A DNA stretch of 26,307 bases from JAVBRA01 sp031548435 (GTDB lineage Bacteria > Bacteroidota > Bacteroidia > Bacteroidales > Rikenellaceae): assembly GCA_031548435.1 (NCBI GenBank), contig JAVBRA010000029.1, positions 1 through 26,307 on the forward strand, read 5' to 3'. The position numbers and the translations under genes were made by a program. The notes beneath the pieces were generated by a model. The model searched no databases. It saw only the letters and a list, made by a program, of their open reading frames with translations, and was not told where the DNA came from. Shown here one piece after another: positions 16,776 through 26,040 of this stretch. Every line of letters starts with the position of its first letter. Position 1 is the stretch's first letter.

Positions 16776-16783
16776 CAAAGATA
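16776..16783 (-). promoter_or_regulatory. -7 element for the riboswitch-btuB transcript
   Basis: TATCTTTG on the - strand matches TAnnTTTG and lies immediately before the first conserved riboswitch block, eight bases beyond the stop of the upstream gene. A -33 TTTG is not evident at the usual distance, where the upstream gene's coding end lies. Confidence 0.6.
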
Positions 16784-16790
16784 TGGATTT

Positions 16791-17459
<669 letters not shown>

Positions 17460-17465
17460 TTCCGG

Positions 17466-20357
17466 TTAATTAAGAAGCCCTATGCTCACTCCGATGTACG
17501 GCTCGTCGCTGAGGCTCTGCTTGTAGACGTAAACCGACAGCCACGTGGGAGCCTTGACCGAGCGCAAGGCGATGAAATCGACCGTGAACGTACCCCCGAA
17601 CGAGGTGATCTTCTGCCACTTGTACGAGGTCGTCGTAACGGGGTACGAGTAGTTGCAGAAATCGAAATAGGGGTTGATCCTCAGCCGGGTAATGTAGAAG
17701 ATGCTCCGGAGCCCCCAATCGGGGTAGCACAGCGGGGCGTAATAGTCGACCGACACCGAGGCCAGCTCCTTCGGGGCGTGCCCCTCCGCGGGGCCGCGCG
17801 GGAACAGGCTCCGCTGCATGAAGTTGTAGAACGACGTCTGCTGCACCTGGTAGCTGGCCCTGACGCGGAAGCCGTCGTTGCGGAACACGCCCGGCAGATA
17901 CCCCCTGCCCGTCACCGTGTACATCGTGCCGAACTGGTCGTAGCCGGGCGCGGTCGTGAAGGAGGCCTGGATGCCGTAACCGATGCGGGGAACCAGGTTC
18001 TTCGAGGCCATCGCGGCGTTGTTCGAATACGAGAGCACCGCGTCGATCTTCGACAGCCCTTCGAAAAAGCGGTTGGTCTGGGGATCGTAAAGCTGCGTGT
18101 TCTCGTACGAGTAGTCGACCTGCGGAACGATGCTGCGGATCCACCGCCCCCGGCTGATGTTGAACGGCACGTAGACCGTGGCGCCGACGTACGAATATTC
18201 CTTGTCGGGCGGCGGACTGAAATCGATCACCTCCGAGGGAACATAACGGAGCTGCTTGCCCCCGCCGTACTCGAAATTGAACTGAAGCTTGGGAATAAAG
18301 CCGTTGTAGGTAAACTTGCCGTTGACGAAGAAATCGCCGCCGTCGGCCGCCCCAGCAGAAGCCTGCACGATGGTGTTGCCAAGCAGGTCCTGCGAAAGCA
18401 CCGTAACCCCGAAATCGACATACAGCTCCTTGTCGGCCATGATCTGCTCGGCGTCATAGGCCATCGGCGCCCAACTGTGGATGTTGAAGGCGTGGGGCAG
18501 GCGGCGGAACCGCTTCACTTTATAGCCTTTATCGTCGAGCGTGCCGGCGCCGGGGGTGGGCAGGGTATCCATACGGATGCTGTTCCAGCGTTGCAGCGGT
18601 TGGTTGAAGATATTTTCGGGCAGGCGCGAGTAGGTCAGTTCGGTCAGTTCGTCCGGCCGGAACTGTTGCGTGGCCACCCGGTAGCCATCGCGGGTGTAGG
18701 TAGTGAACACCGCTGTCGGGTTGAGGGTCGACGGCCCCGACGGCCCGCCGGCCGACGGCCCCACCGAACCGTAGGTCGATTCCGAAACCCGGTATTCCTT
18801 CCCGGATGCGATATCGAGCATATGCACCTCGTTGCGCCCCGTTTTGATCGACGAATAATAGAACCGTCCGTCCGAGGCACTCAGGTCGGACAGGGCCGAG
18901 AACGAATCGTCGAGCAGAACCGACAACCGCCCCGTTTGAGGATCGAACCCGCAGACGGCCATTCCCCGCTCCGAAAGGGTGATCATGCCCAGCGTGCCCG
19001 ATTGCCGGTCCCAGGCCAGCCCGTGCACCGACGACGCCCCGACCCGGCTGCACAAAAGGGGCTCCATGTTTTCGTCGAAAAGGATCAACTGGCAGTCGCC
19101 CGCCGGCGAATAGGTGATAGCGGCAAAGCCGTCGTCTTTATACGGGGTGACGAACAGGTAGTGGTTCCGGCCGCCGTAGAACGTCTCTTTGCCCGTACGC
19201 AGGTCGTAGCTGCGGATGCGCGAAAACACCCGGTTTTCCCAAAACAGCGAGGGGGCGTATTCCGTCCAGTATAGGGTGCTGCCGCGCAGGGTCATATTGC
19301 TGCTGGGGCGGCCGGTGTACTTGAGCACCCGTTCGGCCCCGGAAACCGGATCGATCGCCACCAGCCGCGACGGCTTGTCGAGGTCGCTCTTGAGAGCCGC
19401 AATGGTCTGCCATTCCGTACGGACGGGAAACGAATACGTGGTGTAGGAAGTCGCGGGCGTGGGAATGACCGCGCCGCTGTTCTCCAGCCGTGGCAGCGAC
19501 CTCCACGCAGAATCGAGGGCGGCGAAAGCCCCCTCCATCATTTCGCCCGAAGTGGTGCGTTCGTATTTCCAGAAAGCGAACACCCGCGGAACGATCAGGT
19601 AGGGCGTGCGTCCGGCGTAGCGGAGCACCCGGCCCCAGAAATCGGAGCCGTAGGTATTTTCAGCCCACACCACCATCTGGTAGCCCATCTGATAGTAGTC
19701 GGGAACGTAGTCGCGATACGACCCCAGCATCCATTTGTCGACCGGGAACCGCTTGGCGTCCTCGGCGAAATAGGCGCGGTATTCGAGTGTGAATCCGGGT
19801 TGCAGGCCGCGCCCGAAAGCCGACACCTGCGTCTCGGCATAAACGGCGTCGCCCTCCAGGAACCAGCCGGGCATCAGCGAGGAGGCGATCCCGGGCGACT
19901 GCTCGCCCAACAGGTAATAGAGCGCCGGGAACGGCCCCCGGTACAGGTTGCTCAGTTGCGCCACGTGCCGCAACTCGTGCGCCACCAGCTGCTTGTCCCA
20001 CTCGAAAGCGAACGTCGACGCCGGAGGGATGGTGCGCAGCTCGGTACGGCGCGGCGCCCAGGTAACGAAACCGTTGGACATCATGTTCTCGCTGTGCAGC
20101 AAAATCGGAAAATGGCGGGCGGGCAGTTCGAATCCGGTGCCGGTATATGGGGCGACAGTATCGGCATAGTACCCGATCTCGAACGCTTTTTTTCGATAGA
20201 AAGAAGGGAAAACGACCGTATTTTTTCCGGTGTAGAGCCTGTTCCACCGGATATTGGCCCTGTCTGAACCCTGGTTGTAGAACTGCGCCCGGCACATGCC
20301 GCTCGCGGCAAGGGTCAGGCACAGCAGGGACAGCATCGTTTTCTGTATTGGTGACAT
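17466..20357 (-). CDS. Secreted protein with zinc-metalloprotease motif, beta-propeller region and C-terminal beta-barrel
   Basis: I do not recognise a named gene. The ATG at 20357 is chosen because MSPIQKTMLSLLCLTLAASG is a good signal peptide and it follows a promoter; the frame extends further upstream through the promoter. The 963-residue product has a gluzincin-like region with HELRH at residues 127-131 and a probable third zinc ligand, Glu168, in PGWFLEGDAVYAE. Residues about 260-600 show repeated strands (LVAIDPVSGAERVL, IRSYDLRTGKETF, VHMLDIASGKEY) like a TolB/WD40-type propeller. From about residue 620 (HAFNIHSWAPMAYD) to the end it resembles an outer-membrane beta-barrel of the surface-antigen type. 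It is probably an outer-membrane protein with a periplasmic or surface protease domain. A TMEM175-type gene follows after six bases. Confidence 0.8.
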   Translation of the reverse strand: MSPIQKTMLSLLCLTLAASGMCRAQFYNQGSDRANIRWNRLYTGKNTVVFPSFYRKKAFEIGYYADTVAPYTGTGFELPARHFPILLHSENMMSNGFVTWAPRRTELRTIPPASTFAFEWDKQLVAHELRHVAQLSNLYRGPFPALYYLLGEQSPGIASSLMPGWFLEGDAVYAETQVSAFGRGLQPGFTLEYRAYFAEDAKRFPVDKWMLGSYRDYVPDYYQMGYQMVVWAENTYGSDFWGRVLRYAGRTPYLIVPRVFAFWKYERTTSGEMMEGAFAALDSAWRSLPRLENSGAVIPTPATSYTTYSFPVRTEWQTIAALKSDLDKPSRLVAIDPVSGAERVLKYTGRPSSNMTLRGSTLYWTEYAPSLFWENRVFSRIRSYDLRTGKETFYGGRNHYLFVTPYKDDGFAAITYSPAGDCQLILFDENMEPLLCSRVGASSVHGLAWDRQSGTLGMITLSERGMAVCGFDPQTGRLSVLLDDSFSALSDLSASDGRFYYSSIKTGRNEVHMLDIASGKEYRVSESTYGSVGPSAGGPSGPSTLNPTAVFTTYTRDGYRVATQQFRPDELTELTYSRLPENIFNQPLQRWNSIRMDTLPTPGAGTLDDKGYKVKRFRRLPHAFNIHSWAPMAYDAEQIMADKELYVDFGVTVLSQDLLGNTIVQASAGAADGGDFFVNGKFTYNGFIPKLQFNFEYGGGKQLRYVPSEVIDFSPPPDKEYSYVGATVYVPFNISRGRWIRSIVPQVDYSYENTQLYDPQTNRFFEGLSKIDAVLSYSNNAAMASKNLVPRIGYGIQASFTTAPGYDQFGTMYTVTGRGYLPGVFRNDGFRVRASYQVQQTSFYNFMQRSLFPRGPAEGHAPKELASVSVDYYAPLCYPDWGLRSIFYITRLRINPYFDFCNYSYPVTTTSYKWQKITSFGGTFTVDFIALRSVKAPTWLSVYVYKQSLSDEPYIGVSIGLLN

Positions 20358-20375
20358 GCGGTCGGAATTGAAAGC

Positions 20376-20405
20376 CAAAGGTATGAATTTAAAACGGCAT
20401 TCAAA
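20376..20405 (-). promoter_or_regulatory. Probable promoter of the protease/barrel gene
   Basis: On the - strand, TACCTTTG (20383-20376) matches TAnnTTTG, and TTTG occurs 18 bases further upstream (20405-20402), slightly closer than the common 19-21. The element lies 18 bases before the chosen ATG, so the leader is short. Confidence 0.6.
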
Positions 20406-20459
20406 CAGCATTCCGGTTTCTTGTATCCTGATTAAAAGATGACAGATTAATCCCATTGT

Positions 20460-20503
20460 TATAAATGAAAAAAGAGCCCGTCCGGGCTCTTTTTTCATTT
20501 ATA
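20460..20503 (-). terminator. Perfect 21-bp bidirectional-type terminator hairpin
   Basis: Bases 20460-20480 and 20483-20503 are perfect reverse complements around a central TC. The stem core is GAGCCCG/CGGGCTC with flanking A6 and T6 tracts, so it can act on either strand. It lies 12 bases after the stop of the GIN-domain gene on the - strand and insulates the protease/barrel gene. Confidence 0.9.
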
Positions 20504-20515
20504 CGCGGGAAAGGA

Positions 20516-21199
20516 TTACTCTCCGATGTCGTTGATGGTACCGCCGAGGCTTTTTTTGGTGTCGAGCATCGGCGGACGGCCTCTGTAAAATATCGACGAG
20601 GCCGCGCTGCTGTTGGCTTTCAGTTTTTCTGTCGCCCACACGTATGCCTCCGAACCGCTGCCGGCGGAAACGGTCGTCGAAACGGTTTCCAGGTTCTTAC
20701 CGTCGACCATGCTGGCCGTGGCGACCGAAAGGGTGAAATTTTCGCTCCGGCCCGCGAACGAAACACGCGAATTGCCGTTGACCTTGGCATCCAAATACTT
20801 GGCACCGACCGCCATTCTCATGTTCGACCCGCCGACAGCCTCAACCGACATCGATTTGGCTGTCACGCCCTCTTTCACCGTCACATCGGCGCCGTTCGAT
20901 TTAAGATAGGACAACTCCTTGGCATAAACCGTCACCTTGATGTCGTTGATCTTGTCGAGCGAAGCCTTGGTGCCCAGGGTCAGCTGGCCGTTCTGCGAGT
21001 TGATGCTGAACTTGCCGACGTCGTTGCCGTTGAAATCGACCTCGACCCGGCTGGTGTCGGAGTGCTCGACCGTAACGATCAGCTTGCCCGAAACCGACAG
21101 TTTCGAAAAATCACCCAGGCTGTTGTACGCGGTTTTATCCTGTGCGTTCGCCCCCAGGCAGAACAAAGCGGCAACGGCCGCAAAAAAGACCTTTCTCAT
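20516..21199 (-). CDS. Secreted GIN-domain protein (DUF2807)
   Basis: The ATG at 21199 gives MRKVFFAAVAALFCLGANAQ, a clear signal peptide cleaved after ANA, so I prefer it to a longer frame. The mature protein of the 227-residue product is a run of short polar beta-strands, with FSKLSVSGKLIVTVEHSDTSRVEV near the start and repeats such as NGADVTVKEGVTAKSMSVEAVGGSNMRM. This is typical of the head GIN domain, a right-handed beta-helix-like fold common in secreted Bacteroidota proteins and of uncertain function, sometimes labelled putative adhesin. It has its own promoter-like element and a strong terminator, so it is probably monocistronic. The gene is divergent from the AddA-like gene. Confidence 0.88.
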   Translation of the reverse strand: MRKVFFAAVAALFCLGANAQDKTAYNSLGDFSKLSVSGKLIVTVEHSDTSRVEVDFNGNDVGKFSINSQNGQLTLGTKASLDKINDIKVTVYAKELSYLKSNGADVTVKEGVTAKSMSVEAVGGSNMRMAVGAKYLDAKVNGNSRVSFAGRSENFTLSVATASMVDGKNLETVSTTVSAGSGSEAYVWATEKLKANSSAASSIFYRGRPPMLDTKKSLGGTINDIGE

Positions 21200-21223
21200 A
21201 TCCGGAATGTTGGTTTGACGCTG

Positions 21224-21231
21224 CAAAATTA
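21224..21231 (-). promoter_or_regulatory. -7 element of the GIN-domain gene
   Basis: TAATTTTG on the - strand matches TAnnTTTG and lies 24 bases before the ATG at 21199. The candidate -33 (TTTC about 19 bases upstream) is imperfect. Confidence 0.5.
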
Positions 21232-21311
21232 AGCCATTATATATAACAGAAACGGATTTCCGGACGGAAAGTTACGCCGAAGCGGAAAATTTGCCTATTT
21301 TTATCGGATAA

Positions 21312-24300
21312 TTGGCACCCGCCAACAAGAAACAGGGCATTTTGGGACAGGCAAAAATCATAAAAGCATCGGCCGGCAGCGGAAAGACCTACCGGCTGGC
21401 ATACGAATACGTGTCGAAGGTGGTGGCCTCGCCCGAGAGCTACCGCCACATTCTGGCCGTGACCTTCACCAACAAGGCCACCGAGGAGATGAAGCAGCGC
21501 ATCCTGGCCTACCTGGGCGACCTGGCGCGGGGGCACAACGGGCGCGGCGGCGACCCCGACTTCCTGAAAAACCTGACGGTCGATTTAAATATGACCCGGG
21601 AGCAGGTGACCGAGAACGCCCGCAAGGCGCAGGCAAAGATCCTGCACGACTACTCGCATTTCAACATCTCGACCATCGACCGCTTCTTTCAGGGAGTGAT
21701 GCGGGCGTTCATCAGGGAGTTGGGGGCCGATGTCAACTTCACGCTCGAATTCGACACCGACGCCATCATCGACCTGGCCATCGACTCGCTGATGGAGGAG
21801 ATGACCGCCGACGAGCAGTTGCGCCAATGGATACTGCAATTCTCGTCCGAACGCATCGAGAGCGACAAGTCGTGGGACATCCGGGCCACGATCCGGCAAA
21901 TGGGCGAGGTGATCAAGCGCAACGACTTCCTCTCGGGCGACCGGGTAACCATCGACCGGCAGGGAATGACGGATCTGCTGGAACGGCTTTCGGCCAAAGA
22001 AAAAACCATCAACGGCCAAATGACCGACGTCGCCGCACAGGCCGTCGCCATCATCGGGGCCGCCGGGTTCGATTATGCCGATTTCAAGGGGGGCGCGCGA
22101 AGCGGAGTAAGATATTTTTATGCCGTCAAAGAGAGCGGCCCTTCAGCCTACGGCAACGCCACGGCAAAACTGCTCGGCGACGAGTTGGAATGGGTTGCCA
22201 AAACGTCGCCGCACAAAGAGGCGATCGCAACCCTCGTTCGGCGGCTGATGCCCCTGCTGCAACAACTGTGCGGCTTATGGGAGGCCAACTCCCGCTTTCT
22301 CGCCACCCTGCGCATCGTGACGGCCGACGCCCGCAACATCGCCCTGCTGTCGGCGCTCAAAGAGAAGATCGACGGGATCTGCCGCCAGCGGGGCATCATG
22401 CTGCTGCCGCAAACCTCAATGCTCATCGGCAGCCTGATCGGCGACAACGACGCGCCGTTCATCTACGAAAAAACCGGCACCCGCTACACCGACTTCCTGA
22501 TCGACGAATTCCAGGACACCTCGCTCAAGGAATGGAACAATTTCCTGCCGCTGTTGCGCAACGCCGTGTCGCAGACCTCCGGGGCACCGCTGCTGCTGGT
22601 GGGCGACGTCAAGCAGTCGATCTACCGCTGGCGCGGGGGGCAGTGGCAGATCATGGGCGAGATGGCCGAACGCGAATTCCGCGCCGAGGGTTCGGACACG
22701 CTGGGCGTCAACCGGCGCAGCAGGGAAACGATCGTCCGTTTCAACAACGCCCTCACCGGCAGCATCGTGCAGCAGGCCGACACCCGGCTCAACGCACTGG
22801 CAGCCGACGCATACGACACGGGCCTGCTGAGCCCGGAACAAACGGTCTATCTGACCGGCATGGTCAAACGGGCCTACGCCGACTACGAGCAACAACCCAA
22901 AGAGGAAGACGGCCGGGGTTACGTCACCATAACGCTCCACTCCCCCGACAAACACGACGCTCCGCCCGAAGAGAAGCTGGCGCACAAGTTCATCGGAACC
23001 ATCCGGCAACTGCAACAGCGGGGCTACCGCGGACGCGACATCGCCATCCTCACCCGCACCCGGAAAGAGGGCAACCGCATCGCCGCCATGCTGCTCGAAG
23101 CCAAAGCCGCCGACACCGGGCAAACCTGCAATTTCGACTTCATCACGCAGGAGAACCTGGTCATCGGCTCGTCGGACGCCGTGCGGTTCCTGGCCTCGTG
23201 CCTCAACCTGGCCTTCGACCCGGAAAACCCGGTGGAACTGGCCATCTACAACCGGTTCACGGGCAACGGATATGGCGAGCCGCTGGCGCAGGATGTCCGC
23301 CAGGGACTCAAAAACCTGCTGCTGTTCTCGCCCGAAGAGGCGTTCGACGCGCTGGCGGTGCAATACGGCGGGCGGTTCGGCCCCGGCGACATCGCCTACA
23401 TCCAGGCTTTCCACGACCAACTGATCAATTACATGGACGCCAATCCGGGCGACCTGTACCTGTTCGTGCAATGGTGGATGGAGAAAGGCTGCGCCGAATC
23501 GGCCTACATTTCGGGCGAGCAGGACGCCATGACCGTCAGCACCATCCACAAGGCCAAGGGACTGCAATACAAGGCGGTGGTGATCCCCTACTGCGAATGG
23601 CTCAACCGCCCGCACTGGAACGAACGGGTGTGGGTGGGAACCGACGAGCCCGATTTCGCCGCGTTGGGACGCATCCCGGCCGGATACACGAAAACCCTCG
23701 CCGGTTCTTATTTTTCACAGGATTACTACGAGGAGACCGTGCTTTCGGCCATCGACAGCCTCAACACGCTTTACGTGGCCGTAACCCGCGCCGAGGAAGA
23801 GCTGCACCTACTGGTTCGCGACGACGTGGCGGCGGATACGGTCGGGGCGGAGATCATCAACAGTTTCGCCTTGCCGGACGAGAGCAGCGTGCTTTTAGGC
23901 ACCCTGCACGGATGTCTGGCAGATAACGGGCGGCGGTATGAATTCGGAACGCCCCACCCCTTCGAAGCTCCGGCCGCACAAAGCCAAGTGTTGCAGGTGG
24001 CAACCGACAGCTATCCGGTAACGGCGGGCAAAACGGGATTGCGCCTGCGGTCGAACTTCGACAACAGCCGTGACGATAACGAGGGCAAACTCTCGGCCCG
24101 CAACTACGGCATTCTGCTGCACCGGCTGTTCGAGGGCGTGGTGACGGCGGACGACATTTTCAGCGCACTCGAAAAAATGCTGCTCGACGGCGAGATCGGC
24201 CGGGAAGAGCGCGACAACCTGAAGGAAACCCTGTCGCGCCGGTTGCAAAACGAAACGGTTGCCCGTTGGTTCGCCCCCGGACAGCAGGTGAACAGCGAGC

Positions 24301-24530
24301 GCAACCTGATTGTTCCGGAGGAGGGCTCGACCGCCCGTTACCGCCCCGACCGCGTGATTGTCGCGGACGGTGGAGCCGTGGTGATCGATTACAAGTTCGG
24401 CATGGAGCAAAAACCCGAATACGTCCGACAGGTGAAGCGCTACCTGTCGATCCTTCGCGACATGGGCTACGGCAAGGTCGAAGGGTATATCTGGTATGTG
24501 CTGCTGGATGAAGTGGAAAAGGCGGAATAA
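21312..24530 (+). CDS. AddA/RecB-like UvrD-family helicase with C-terminal PD-(D/E)XK nuclease domain
   Basis: This 1072-residue protein is an SF1A helicase fused to a RecB-type nuclease, expected to process double-strand DNA ends for recombination repair. Walker A is KASAGSGKT at residues 18-26, followed by AVTFTNKATEEMKQRI. Walker B is LIDEFQDTS near residue 397; motif III/IV is LVGDVKQSIYRWRGGQ; motif V is VSTIHKAKGLQYKAVVIP; motif VI is YVAVTRAEEEL. The nuclease domain has GILLHRLFEG near residue 933, RPDRVIV, VIDYKFG near residue 1025 and QVKRYLSIL. The start is uncertain: the frame begins with TTG at 21312, and a TTG at 21342 gives MGQAKIIKASAGSGKT, also reasonable; no ATG lies nearby. 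No AddB partner is adjacent; the next gene is on the opposite strand. Confidence 0.9.
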   Translation: MAPANKKQGILGQAKIIKASAGSGKTYRLAYEYVSKVVASPESYRHILAVTFTNKATEEMKQRILAYLGDLARGHNGRGGDPDFLKNLTVDLNMTREQVTENARKAQAKILHDYSHFNISTIDRFFQGVMRAFIRELGADVNFTLEFDTDAIIDLAIDSLMEEMTADEQLRQWILQFSSERIESDKSWDIRATIRQMGEVIKRNDFLSGDRVTIDRQGMTDLLERLSAKEKTINGQMTDVAAQAVAIIGAAGFDYADFKGGARSGVRYFYAVKESGPSAYGNATAKLLGDELEWVAKTSPHKEAIATLVRRLMPLLQQLCGLWEANSRFLATLRIVTADARNIALLSALKEKIDGICRQRGIMLLPQTSMLIGSLIGDNDAPFIYEKTGTRYTDFLIDEFQDTSLKEWNNFLPLLRNAVSQTSGAPLLLVGDVKQSIYRWRGGQWQIMGEMAEREFRAEGSDTLGVNRRSRETIVRFNNALTGSIVQQADTRLNALAADAYDTGLLSPEQTVYLTGMVKRAYADYEQQPKEEDGRGYVTITLHSPDKHDAPPEEKLAHKFIGTIRQLQQRGYRGRDIAILTRTRKEGNRIAAMLLEAKAADTGQTCNFDFITQENLVIGSSDAVRFLASCLNLAFDPENPVELAIYNRFTGNGYGEPLAQDVRQGLKNLLLFSPEEAFDALAVQYGGRFGPGDIAYIQAFHDQLINYMDANPGDLYLFVQWWMEKGCAESAYISGEQDAMTVSTIHKAKGLQYKAVVIPYCEWLNRPHWNERVWVGTDEPDFAALGRIPAGYTKTLAGSYFSQDYYEETVLSAIDSLNTLYVAVTRAEEELHLLVRDDVAADTVGAEIINSFALPDESSVLLGTLHGCLADNGRRYEFGTPHPFEAPAAQSQVLQVATDSYPVTAGKTGLRLRSNFDNSRDDNEGKLSARNYGILLHRLFEGVVTADDIFSALEKMLLDGEIGREERDNLKETLSRRLQNETVARWFAPGQQVNSERNLIVPEEGSTARYRPDRVIVADGGAVVIDYKFGMEQKPEYVRQVKRYLSILRDMGYGKVEGYIWYVLLDEVEKAE

Positions 24531-24630
24531 ACGGTTTCTGAAGCCCCCAAAGTCAGGGCAAACAGGTTCAGATTGTTCAATAATCCTGACCTCGAAAAAC
24601 AGGAACAACACAGTACGGCCGGGCGTGCAA

Positions 24631-24662
24631 CTTAAAACGGCCCTGCAGAACCTGCAGGGCCG
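24631..24662 (-). terminator. Terminator downstream of the VOC operon
   Basis: CGGCCCTGCAG (24638-24648) and CTGCAGGGCCG (24652-24662) form a perfect 11-bp stem with a three-base loop. On the - strand it is followed by TTTTAAG, fitting the end of the VOC-protein operon. On the + strand no T-tract follows, so it is less clearly a terminator for the AddA-like gene. Confidence 0.8.
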
Positions 24663-24683
24663 CGGAGACTTTGGTTTCGGTGA

Positions 24684-25118
24684 TTATTTTTTCGGCGTTT
24701 CGTAGTCGATCATCCAATTGATGCCGAATTTGTCCGTCCACATGCCGTAAAGTTCGGCCCAGAAGGTTTTTCCGAGCGGCATGATGATTTTGCCTCCGTC
24801 GGAGAGGGCTTTGTAGATCCGTTCGGCCTCCTCTTTGGACGAGGGGGCGACCATGATCGAAAAATTATTGCCCTGGATCAGCTTCGGGGCGCCCATCCCT
24901 TCGGGGGTGTCGCTGCCCATGAGGATCGTTTCCTTGCTGATCGGCAGGGCGATGTGCATGATCTTGTTCTTCTCCGCATCGGGAATGGGGCCTTCCGCCG
25001 CAGGCATCTCGCCGAAACGGCCCACGTAAGAGAATTCGCCGCCGAAGACGGATTTGTAGAAATTGAACGCGGCTTCGCAGTTGTCCATGAAGCTCAGATA
25101 AACATTTACGGTTGTCAT
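24684..25118 (-). CDS. VOC-superfamily protein, PhnB-like, single domain
   Basis: The 144-residue product belongs to the vicinal oxygen chelate superfamily, in the PhnB/3-demethylubiquinone-methyltransferase-like branch (glyoxalase fold). Visible features are MTTVNVYLSFMDNCEAAFNFYKSVFGGEF at the N terminus, IMHIALPISKETILMGSD in the middle and GKTFWAELYGMWTDKFGINWMIDYE at the C terminus. These are the usual first strand/helix, central strands and closing strand of the fold. The substrate is unknown. It is the last gene of a three-gene - strand operon, starting 21 bases after the tandem VOC gene, and a terminator follows 21 bases beyond its stop. Confidence 0.88.
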   Translation of the reverse strand: MTTVNVYLSFMDNCEAAFNFYKSVFGGEFSYVGRFGEMPAAEGPIPDAEKNKIMHIALPISKETILMGSDTPEGMGAPKLIQGNNFSIMVAPSSKEEAERIYKALSDGGKIIMPLGKTFWAELYGMWTDKFGINWMIDYETPKK

Positions 25119-25139
25119 AATGATTTGTTTTATAGGTTG

Positions 25140-26036
25140 TTATTTGTTGTCATAAGCCCGTTGCAGGGCAGCCATGTCTATTTTGTGCATCGCCAGCAGC
25201 GCCTCCATCACACGATTGGTACGCGCGGGGTCGCTGCCGTCGGTCATGCGTTCGAGCGAGTCGGGGACGATCTGCCACGACACGCCGTATTTGTCTTTCA
25301 CCCAGCCGCATTGGCTCTCTTCACCGCCGTCTGCGGTCAGTGCGTTCCAATAATAGTCGATTTCTTGTTGGTTCGCGCACTCCACATAGAATGAGAACGC
25401 CTCGGTGAAGTTGAACTTATGGTCGTAGCCACTATCCATCGCCATAAAAAGCTGGTTGAACAACCTGAATTCAGCGTGGATCACGTCGCCCTCGGCCATG
25501 TCGTAGGGGTTGTCCTTTCCCGCTTTCAGCACATCCTTGATCTCGGAATCCTTGAACACGGAGCACCAGAATTTCACAGCCTCCTCGGTTTTGCGGTAGA
25601 CCGGGCCGGTGAACATGAAAAACGGGGCAACGTATTGCGGACAGCCGCACACGCCCAACTGCCACGAGAGGCCGTAACGATCCTGCAACCACCCGTAACG
25701 CTCGAACGGCGGCATCGCCTCGCGCTCCATCAGCGCGAATCCGCCCTCGATCAGTTTGTCCCACAACGCATCCAGTTCGGCTGCACTTTCGCAGCCCACG
25801 AAAAACGAGGTGGCCGGGGTGAATTTGAAGTACGGCCCGCCGTTGAGGGCGATGGCCTGCTGCCCGGCGACCTGAAAGCGCACGGTCATCACGTCCCCGG
25901 CGGGCATCATGCCTCTCTCGGTATAACGGGTGATATTGCCGACTGAGCCGTTCTTGAAAATGGAGGTGTAGAACCTCGCCGCCTCTTCGCCCTGCGCGTC
26001 GACCCACAGGCAGGGGGTGATCTTTTCCTGTTTCAT
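25140..26036 (-). CDS. Tandem VOC-domain protein (two PhnB-like domains fused)
   Basis: The 298-residue product contains two copies of the PhnB-like VOC fold. Domain 1 (about residues 1-140) begins KITPCLWVDAQGEEAARFYTSIFKN and ends with YGWLQDRYGLSWQL. Domain 2 (about residues 150-260) begins APFFMFTGPVYRKTEEAVKFW and ends with CGWVKDKYGVSWQIVP. The paired W-x-x-D-R/K-Y-G-x-S-W-Q motifs mark the duplicate. A helical tail (TNRVMEALLAMHKIDMAALQRAYDNK) resembles that of PhnB-like proteins. Function unknown. The gene starts four bases after the stop of the AHSA1-like gene and is followed by another VOC gene after 21 bases, so all three are one operon. The promoter is outside the window. Confidence 0.9.
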   Translation of the reverse strand: MKQEKITPCLWVDAQGEEAARFYTSIFKNGSVGNITRYTERGMMPAGDVMTVRFQVAGQQAIALNGGPYFKFTPATSFFVGCESAAELDALWDKLIEGGFALMEREAMPPFERYGWLQDRYGLSWQLGVCGCPQYVAPFFMFTGPVYRKTEEAVKFWCSVFKDSEIKDVLKAGKDNPYDMAEGDVIHAEFRLFNQLFMAMDSGYDHKFNFTEAFSFYVECANQQEIDYYWNALTADGGEESQCGWVKDKYGVSWQIVPDSLERMTDGSDPARTNRVMEALLAMHKIDMAALQRAYDNK

Positions 26037-26040
26037 ATCA

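Noticed and set aside
21827..23926. + strand 699-codon frame inside the AddA-like gene
   Set aside because: Alternative frame of a gene whose helicase and nuclease motifs are all intact; Arg/Pro-rich translation.
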